Shown piece by piece: positions 6,143 through 11,042 of a stretch of DNA of 11,042 bases; the first letter of the stretch is position 1; every line of letters begins with the position of its first letter. The notes under the pieces are model-generated. The model was not told where the DNA came from. It was given only the letters and a program-made list of their open reading frames with translations, and ran no database searches. This DNA comes from Novosphingobium sp. (GTDB taxonomy: Bacteria; Pseudomonadota; Alphaproteobacteria; Sphingomonadales; Sphingomonadaceae). Where the stretch lies: positions 1 to 11,042 of the forward strand of contig JAIXYF010000457.1 of the NCBI GenBank assembly GCA_027490345.1. The letters run 5' to 3'. The translations under genes and the position numbers were made by a program.

Positions 6143-8203
6143 TTAGGGGCGCAAGGTTTCGGGCACCCCGGGATAGCTCGTCGCCACATCGCCCAATGCC
6201 GCTTCCAGCGGGCCAAGCCACGGCGCGAATGCCTTCCAGTGCTCCACCGCGTCGGTATAGATCGGCTGGCGCACCTGCTCCGAACTCGCCGTGCGCACCG
6301 CGCGGGTGTTGCGGTGAAACTCAAGGCAGCCTTCCTCGAACGGCAGGCCGAGGAAATCCAGCACCCGGCGCACTTCAGCTGCGGTATCGGCCACCATGCG
6401 TTCATAGATCACGCGGTGCACCGCGCCGGGCGCGGCTGCATCATAATGCGCCATCAGCCGCACATAATCGCGGTAGTAGCGGCCGATTTCGGTGAGATCA
6501 TAGGTGAACGTCTGCCCCCGCGCGAAATGCTGCTTCCAGCCAGAAAAGCAGCACGACATCGGATGCCGCCGCGCGTCGACGATCTTCGCATTGGGCAGGA
6601 TCAGCCGGATCAGCCCGATATGCTGCCAATTGTTGGGCATCTTGTCGGTAAAGCGCAGGGCATCCGTCTTGCGGTGAACGCGCGTGCGCTCGATATATTC
6701 CTCGCCCAGCCGCAGCCGTTCCTCCGGCCCCAGCGAGCGCACCATCGCGGCGAAATCGGCAAACTCGCCCTCGTCCACCCGCGATTGCAGACGGGCGGCG
6801 ATCACCATCATTTCCGAAAGCTCCATCGTGCCTTCGATCATGCTGTGGCTGGCCAGGATCTGCTCGACCAGCGTGGAGCCCGAACGCGGCAGGCCGACGA
6901 TGAAGATCGGATCTTCTGCCGGGCAGCCGCCCTCCCCCATCTGCGCGATGAACGGCGCGGTGAACGTGGCCGCCGCCGCCGCCGCTTCGGCGCAAAGCTG
7001 TTCCGCATCATAGCGCACGAGCGTGCGGCGCAGGCGGTTGCCCTTGTCGTAATGCGCAAACGCGCGCGCGGCATCGCCCGCATCCTCATGCGCCTTGCCA
7101 AGCGAGAAGTGGAGGTGGAACACGTCCTCCTCGCGGCCTTCCTCATCCTTCAGCGCGGCGAGCGCCGCTTCCATCGCCGCGACATCCGCGCCGTCCAGCT
7201 TCACCGTCTTCAGATTGGCGAGGCTCCACCACGCCTCGCCCAGCGCCGGTTGGCGCGTGACTGCGGCGCGGTAGGCGGCAATCGCCTCGCCCTGCTCGCC
7301 CAGTGTCTTGAGGACATGGCCCAGGTTCTGCCATAGCAGCGGCTGATCGGGTTGCTCCGCCAGCAGCGCCTCATAGATGCCGCGTGCCCGTTCCTGATCG
7401 CCAAGCCGCACCAGCACCGAAGCTAGCACAAGCCGCGCCGCCGAGCCTCCCACCGGGCTCTGCGCCAAGACCTCTGCATGGACGAGCGCATTGGGCAGGC
7501 GGTTCACCTGCATCAGCAGCCGCACGAGGAAATCGCGCGCCAGATCGAAGCCCGGCGCGAGCGTGACTGCGCGTTCGACCAGCCGCAGCGCCTCGGTCAT
7601 GTCGCCGCGCCGCCACGCCAGTTCGCCCTGCATCCGCGTGCCGACGGGATCATCCGGCAGAAGTGCCGCGCGCGCGGCCAGCTTTGCCTCGGCCTCGTCC
7701 AGTTTGCCCGCGTTCATGTCTGTCGCCGCCGCCAGCAGCTGCGGATCGCGTGAGGCGGCGTGGACGGCAGAGAGGTCGGCCCGCCAGGCATCATCTGTGC
7801 GCGCTGCTTTGCGCAGCTCTCCGGCCAGCAGGAACCAGCCGCTGGCCACGCCCGGCTGCTGGCGGGTCAGGGCTTCCAGCGCGGCAATGGCATCGTCGTG
7901 GCGCTGCGCCTCGCTCGCGGCCTGCGCCAGTTCCCACAGCACCATCGCCGGGCGCCGCGCGCCGCCGTCAATGGCTGCAAGCAGCGCGAAGGCTTCCTCC
8001 GGCCGGCCCAGACGGCGCAACGCCTGCCCGGCCACAAACAGTGCAGGCGGCAGGCAGGGCATTGTTTGCAAAGCCTTTTCCGCTTCCGCAAGCGCGAAAC
8101 CGGGCGCGGATTCCATTTGCGCGGCCGCTGCATCGAGCGCGCTTCGCAGCGCGGCACCGGCGGCCCCGTCACGCCCCGAAACGGCTGGGTTTGCAAGTTC
8201 CAT
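6143..8203 (-). CDS. TPR-repeat sulfotransferase (PAPS-dependent), cytoplasmic
   Basis: This 686-residue protein fuses TPR repeats to a sulfotransferase domain. Roughly residues 20-360 are helical repeats of TPR spacing; the clearest are LAWRRGDMTEALRLVERAVTLAP, LVRLGDQERARGIYEALLAEQP and LGHVLKTLGEQGEAIAAYRAAV. The sulfotransferase domain begins near 432 with PIFIVGLPRSGSTLVEQIL, the 5'-phosphosulfate loop that binds PAPS. RRHPMSCCFSGW (about 544-555) supplies the 3'-phosphate-binding Arg and Ser eight residues apart. FTDKMPNNWQHIGLI and VIYERMVADTAAEVRRVLDFLGLPFEEG match the Sulfotransfer_3 and tyrosylprotein sulfotransferase-like group. There is no signal peptide, so it should act in the cytoplasm; TPRs probably choose the acceptor. 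The acceptor is unknown. The gene converges with one TonB receptor (3-bp gap) and diverges from another; such neighbourhoods are, from memory, common in sphingomonads. The start is ATG 8203 with a modest ACGGAA upstream. Confidence 0.88.
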   Translation of the reverse strand: MELANPAVSGRDGAAGAALRSALDAAAAQMESAPGFALAEAEKALQTMPCLPPALFVAGQALRRLGRPEEAFALLAAIDGGARRPAMVLWELAQAASEAQRHDDAIAALEALTRQQPGVASGWFLLAGELRKAARTDDAWRADLSAVHAASRDPQLLAAATDMNAGKLDEAEAKLAARAALLPDDPVGTRMQGELAWRRGDMTEALRLVERAVTLAPGFDLARDFLVRLLMQVNRLPNALVHAEVLAQSPVGGSAARLVLASVLVRLGDQERARGIYEALLAEQPDQPLLWQNLGHVLKTLGEQGEAIAAYRAAVTRQPALGEAWWSLANLKTVKLDGADVAAMEAALAALKDEEGREEDVFHLHFSLGKAHEDAGDAARAFAHYDKGNRLRRTLVRYDAEQLCAEAAAAAATFTAPFIAQMGEGGCPAEDPIFIVGLPRSGSTLVEQILASHSMIEGTMELSEMMVIAARLQSRVDEGEFADFAAMVRSLGPEERLRLGEEYIERTRVHRKTDALRFTDKMPNNWQHIGLIRLILPNAKIVDARRHPMSCCFSGWKQHFARGQTFTYDLTEIGRYYRDYVRLMAHYDAAAPGAVHRVIYERMVADTAAEVRRVLDFLGLPFEEGCLEFHRNTRAVRTASSEQVRQPIYTDAVEHWKAFAPWLGPLEAALGDVATSYPGVPETLRP

Positions 8204-8251
8204 GATGGGTTCCGTTATTGCGGCTGACTGCGTGCTGCATCATGTGCAGAT

Positions 8252-8295
8252 TTTGCAACAGGCGCAACGGCTCATGCCCTCGCGCATGTTGCAAA
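8252..8295. repeat. 9-bp inverted repeat TTTGCAACA/TGTTGCAAA, possible operator
   Basis: Perfect 9-bp arms (8252-8260 and 8287-8295) are separated by 26 bp, and each contains the palindromic core TTGCAA. It lies between the divergent starts of the sulfotransferase and receptor genes, so a regulator bound here could act on both. No cognate regulator is identified. Confidence 0.3.
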
Positions 8296-8309
8296 TGCGA
8301 AAAAGAATG

Positions 8310-8337
8310 TTGACTCCCTGTAACAAACCCGCATCCT
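8310..8337 (+). promoter_or_regulatory. Candidate promoter for second TonB receptor
   Basis: TTGACT (8310-8315) is a good -35; at 16 nt spacing the -10 is CATCCT (8332-8337), which is weak. If used, the transcript would carry a leader of about 250 nt containing all the hairpins. Confidence 0.25.
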
Positions 8338-8416
8338 CTCAAATATGGACAGGTGCAGGGCATGGCGCCATCCGGGGGATTAACCATCGATTGATCAAGC
8401 CGTGCATCTGCGCGGT

Positions 8417-8538
8417 TGGCCAGAGGCCGCCAAGCGGCCATGGCCCAGGGATCTAAAGCAGACTGCGAAATCGCAGCTGCACCGGATCCGGGTTAAAGTC
8501 GCCGCGCGAGCGGCGCAACGTGCGGCCAAAGGCCGCTT
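8417..8538 (+). promoter_or_regulatory. Structured 5' leader: four GC-rich hairpins with alternative pairing
   Basis: Hairpin 1 is GGCCGC-CAA-GCGGCC (8425-8439), extendable by TGGCC (8417-8421) with GGCC(C)A (8442-8447). Hairpin 2 is GCAG-(A)-CTGCG-AAAT-CGCAG-CTGC (8458-8480), nine base pairs with one bulge. Hairpin 3 is CGCCGC-GCGA-GCGGCG (8500-8515), six pairs closed by a GNRA-type tetraloop. Hairpin 4 is GCGGCC-AAA-GGCCGC (8522-8536). The 3' arm of hairpin 1 with its loop, AAGCGGCC (8432-8439), is perfectly complementary over 8 nt to GGCCGCTT (8531-8538) of hairpin 4, so the two local hairpins compete with a long-range helix. I do not recognise a known riboswitch class. The segment ends about 45 nt before the receptor's Shine-Dalgarno. 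Confidence 0.45.
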
Positions 8539-8583
8539 CGCAGGAACGGACACGAAGGAGCTTTTACCGACGCAGCGTATCCC

Positions 8584-8589
8584 AGGGAG
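8584..8589 (+). promoter_or_regulatory. Shine-Dalgarno of second TonB receptor
   Basis: AGGGAG lies 9 nt before ATG 8599 and 6 nt before the in-frame GTG 8596; it supports this start region but does not separate the two. Confidence 0.65.
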
Positions 8590-8598
8590 CCAGACGTG

Positions 8599-11042
8599 AT
8601 GAAACAGACAACCGGTCGCCGGTCGCACATGCTGAGGGCACTGTGCCTGACCACAATTCTCGCAGGCGTTGCAGCACCGCATGCCGCCTTTGCACAGGAT
8701 GCGCTCGCGCCGCAGGCCGCTCCCGCCGATGAAGCGAAGGCCGCTGGCGGATTTGATGAAATCATCGTGACCGCGACGCGCAAGGCCGAAAACGTCCAGA
8801 AAGTGCCGATTGCAATCCAGGCGCTGGGTTCCGATTTCCTCGCGCAGCGCCAGGTCAAGGGTCTGGCCGATTACGCCGCCCTACTTCCCTCGGTTTCGTT
8901 CGCCGGCATCGGTCCCGGCCGCAGTGAGGTGTACTTCCGCGGCATCGTGCCAGCAGGCGGCGCCTATGCCTCGGCCGGCTACTACCTCGATGAAATCCCC
9001 ATTACCGGCGCGGAGGTGCCGGATATCCAGGTCTACGACATGGAGCGCATCGAGGCGCTCTCGGGTCCGCAGGGCACATTGTTCGGCGCAGGTTCGCTCG
9101 CAGGTGTCATCCGCTTCATCACCGCCAAGCCCAAGATCGGCTCTTTCGAACTGGGCATGGATACCGAGGTGAACAAGTTCGGCAAGGGTGCGTTCGGCGG
9201 CACGGTAAAGGGCTATGTCAACATTCCGGTGAGCGACTCTTTCGCGATCCGGGCGATGGGCTACTACCGCAAGGAAGGCGGCTACATCGACAATGTCGAC
9301 AACAAGGGCCAGTTCATCAGCGGCACCACCGAAAATCCCTTGGCGCCGAACCCGCGCCCAGCGGTTCTCAATCTTGGCGACGACAACCCGCTGACTTCGT
9401 TCACGCTCAGCAATGCTTCCATCGCGCAAAAAGACTACAACCCGCTTTATGAATACGGCGGCCGGCTTTCGATGCTGTGGGACATTGCCGATGGCTGGGA
9501 AATCACGCCGTCGATCACCGCGCAGCGCCAGATTTCTTATGGCTACTTCGGCTTCGATACGCGTGTCGGCGATCTGCAAGTGCATGATTACGACCTCACC
9601 CGGAACGACGACCGGTGGTATCAGGCAGCGCTCACCATCCACGGCCATATCGGCGATTTCGACCTTGTTTCGGCAACCGGCTATTATGCTCGGAACCGGA
9701 AGATCAACAACGACTACACCTACTATACAGTGACCTATGACAGCTTCGGCCCTGGCTACGAAAGCTACCTGCAGTTCTTCGACAAGTCAGGCTGCACTGG
9801 CTCAGGCGCAACGCTCAAGTGCACCACGCTGCTCAACCCGAACCAGTATTACCGGGCCGACAATACCAACAAGAAGTTCACTCAGGAAATCCGGCTGACC
9901 ACGCCGAAGTCCTGGCCGTTCGATATGACGCTAGGTGGTTTTTTCCAGCGCCAGAAAAACAACACGAACGACTTCTACGCCATTCGCGGTCTGGCCGATA
10001 TCGCCGGTTACACGGCAGCCGGTGGCGGGGACACAAACTTCGCCGGCTTCGGCATCCCCGAAGCACAGGGCGGCACGATGATCCTCGGTACGCCTGCCGT
10101 GCGCGAGGATGGGTTCTACATCACCGAGAACGACACGCTGTATCACGATACTGCGATCTTTGCCGAAGGGCACTACAACATCTTGCCCGATGTGAAGATC
10201 ACCGGCGGCATCCGCTACTTCTGGACCGATTTCCAGATTACCGGCTTTGCAGGCGTGGCGAGCTCGGCGCTCAATGCTCCGGCCATCTTCATTCCCACCG
10301 GCGCCATCGGCTGCCCGCTTCCGCTGACCGGTGCACGACTTGAATGCCGCAACACCAATGCGCTCGATCCCGAAAGCGTCGGCCGCTACAAGGAACAGGG
10401 ACAGACCCACAAGGTCGTGGTCGATTGGCAGTTCGCACCCGATAAACTGGTCTACGCGAACTACTCGACCGGCTTCCGCCCAGGCGGCTACAGCCGCCCG
10501 CTGCGTATCCGCGCAACTGCAACCCAACCAGCGGTGGTCGTTGCCGCTCCGCCGTTCAAGTCGGAAACGCTGACCAACTTCGAAATCGGCGTGAAGACAA
10601 CCTGGAACAATATCTTCCGGTTCAACGCCGCTATCTATCTGGAAAAATGGAATAATATTCAGTACAGCGTCGTCGTCGCAGGCGCGCAGGGTGCAGGCTA
10701 TACCGGCAACGCCGGCAAGGCCGAGGTGAAGGGCATCGAATTTGACGCCGACCTCAGGCTGGGCAAAGTCACGATCACAACCAGCGGTTCGTACAATGAC
10801 GGCAAGCTGAAGGGCAATTTCTGCAACTTCCGGGCAGACCGCGCCGCCGCTACGATCGCACAGCTCCCAACCTGTGAAGCAGGCACATTCATTGATGCCA
10901 ATGGCACCGTGTTCGACGACCCGGATCAGGGTACCAACATCGTGACACCGACCGTTGCGGCGTCCGATGGCACTCGCTTGCCGCGCCAGCCCAAGTTCAA
11001 GGGCACCACCACGGTCCGATACGACACGGATATTGGCGATTA
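8599..11042 (+). CDS. TonB-dependent receptor, large class (3'-truncated by window)
   Basis: The frame is open from ATG 8599 to the window end (814 codons plus 2 nt). A signal peptide (basic MKQTTGRRSHMLR, hydrophobic core, cleavage after AFA at about 32) leads to a TonB box, DEIIVT (53-58). The plug has KVPIAIQALGSDFL, LPSVSFAGIGPGRSEVYFRG and the signature ALSGPQGTLFGAGSLAGVIRFIT. Barrel segments follow, including KKFTQEIRLT, VYANYSTGFRPGGYSR and FKSETLTNFEIGVKTTW, the typical C-terminal half of sphingomonad receptors. LPRQPKFKGTTTVRYD shows that only the last few strands are missing. This is the large class with many paralogues used for diverse nutrients; the substrate is unknown. Cysteine pairs in inserted loops (near nt 9792/9821, 10312/10347, 10822/10873) may form extracellular disulfides. 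It is transcribed divergently from the sulfotransferase gene and preceded by a structured leader. GTG 8596 is an alternative start one codon upstream. Confidence 0.93.
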   Translation, partial: MKQTTGRRSHMLRALCLTTILAGVAAPHAAFAQDALAPQAAPADEAKAAGGFDEIIVTATRKAENVQKVPIAIQALGSDFLAQRQVKGLADYAALLPSVSFAGIGPGRSEVYFRGIVPAGGAYASAGYYLDEIPITGAEVPDIQVYDMERIEALSGPQGTLFGAGSLAGVIRFITAKPKIGSFELGMDTEVNKFGKGAFGGTVKGYVNIPVSDSFAIRAMGYYRKEGGYIDNVDNKGQFISGTTENPLAPNPRPAVLNLGDDNPLTSFTLSNASIAQKDYNPLYEYGGRLSMLWDIADGWEITPSITAQRQISYGYFGFDTRVGDLQVHDYDLTRNDDRWYQAALTIHGHIGDFDLVSATGYYARNRKINNDYTYYTVTYDSFGPGYESYLQFFDKSGCTGSGATLKCTTLLNPNQYYRADNTNKKFTQEIRLTTPKSWPFDMTLGGFFQRQKNNTNDFYAIRGLADIAGYTAAGGGDTNFAGFGIPEAQGGTMILGTPAVREDGFYITENDTLYHDTAIFAEGHYNILPDVKITGGIRYFWTDFQITGFAGVASSALNAPAIFIPTGAIGCPLPLTGARLECRNTNALDPESVGRYKEQGQTHKVVVDWQFAPDKLVYANYSTGFRPGGYSRPLRIRATATQPAVVVAAPPFKSETLTNFEIGVKTTWNNIFRFNAAIYLEKWNNIQYSVVVAGAQGAGYTGNAGKAEVKGIEFDADLRLGKVTITTSGSYNDGKLKGNFCNFRADRAAATIAQLPTCEAGTFIDANGTVFDDPDQGTNIVTPTVAASDGTRLPRQPKFKGTTTVRYDTDIGD

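Larger units (their letters stand above)
8204..8598. other. 395-bp divergent intergenic region between sulfotransferase and second TonB receptor
   Basis: No convincing protein gene lies here. The left third is relatively AT-rich and holds an inverted repeat, TTTGCAACA (8252-8260) / TGTTGCAAA (8287-8295). It also has a possible rightward -35 (TTGACT, 8310-8315). The right half (8415-8540) is GC-rich and packed with hairpins. AGGGAG at 8584-8589 is the ribosome binding site of the receptor. A 65-codon frame (GTG 8402 to TGA 8599) overlaps the receptor start but has no ribosome binding site. Confidence 0.7.

Noticed and set aside
6239..7336. 365-codon plus-strand open frame opposite the sulfotransferase
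   Set aside because: It has an Arg/His/Ala-rich composition and no domain; the minus strand here encodes clear TPR and PAPS-binding motifs.
8296..8456. 53-codon plus-strand frame starting ATGCGAAAAAGAATG
   Set aside because: It has no Shine-Dalgarno, its codon pattern and product look random, and it crosses the candidate promoter.
8314..8589. CTCCCTG (8314-8320) complementary to the Shine-Dalgarno region CAGGGAG (8583-8589)
   Set aside because: Seven pairs over a 260-nt span are expected by chance, and 8314-8320 overlaps the candidate -35 and so would probably not be transcribed.

Overview
This is an 11 kb stretch of a GC-rich chromosome with the gene style of an alphaproteobacterium, most likely a sphingomonad (Novosphingobium/Erythrobacter-type). 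The evidence is two TonB-dependent receptors with 'IVVTG' and 'IIVTATR' TonB boxes, a TPR-sulfotransferase fusion beside them, an RTX protein with a serralysin-type C-terminus, and weak Shine-Dalgarno sequences. The order-level placement is inferred from gene content, not from a marker gene.

Layout. Positions 1-719 (+) are the 3' end of a secreted RTX calcium-binding protein. Positions 781-1233 (+) encode a PaaI-type hotdog thioesterase. It converges on a 99-residue beta-rich protein of unknown function (1299-1598, -), with a GC-rich hairpin in the gap. Divergent from that small gene is a full-length Kef-type cation/proton antiporter with a TrkA-N/RCK domain (1715-3502, +). It is followed by a MarR-family regulator (3602-4042, +), and the 99-bp gap between them holds a perfect 18-bp inverted repeat plus a third half-copy. 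A complete 667-residue TonB-dependent receptor follows (4136-6139, +). It ends 3 bp from the end of a convergent 686-residue TPR-sulfotransferase (6143-8203, -). A 395-bp divergent intergenic region then leads to a second, larger TonB-dependent receptor (8599 to the window edge, +), whose 3' end is missing.

How the parts may work together. The right half (receptor, sulfotransferase, receptor) looks like a surface-uptake neighbourhood with a cytoplasmic PAPS-dependent sulfotransferase placed between two outer-membrane receptors. The left half is a set of unrelated housekeeping or stress genes (secreted RTX protein, thioesterase, potassium/proton antiporter).

The two most interesting non-coding signals are the palindromic cluster upstream of the MarR gene, a likely autoregulatory operator, and a run of four GC-rich hairpins upstream of the second receptor. 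The arms of the first and fourth hairpins can also pair with each other, over 8 perfect base pairs, which would suit a switch-like leader RNA. I see no mobile element, tRNA, rRNA, CRISPR array or phage gene.
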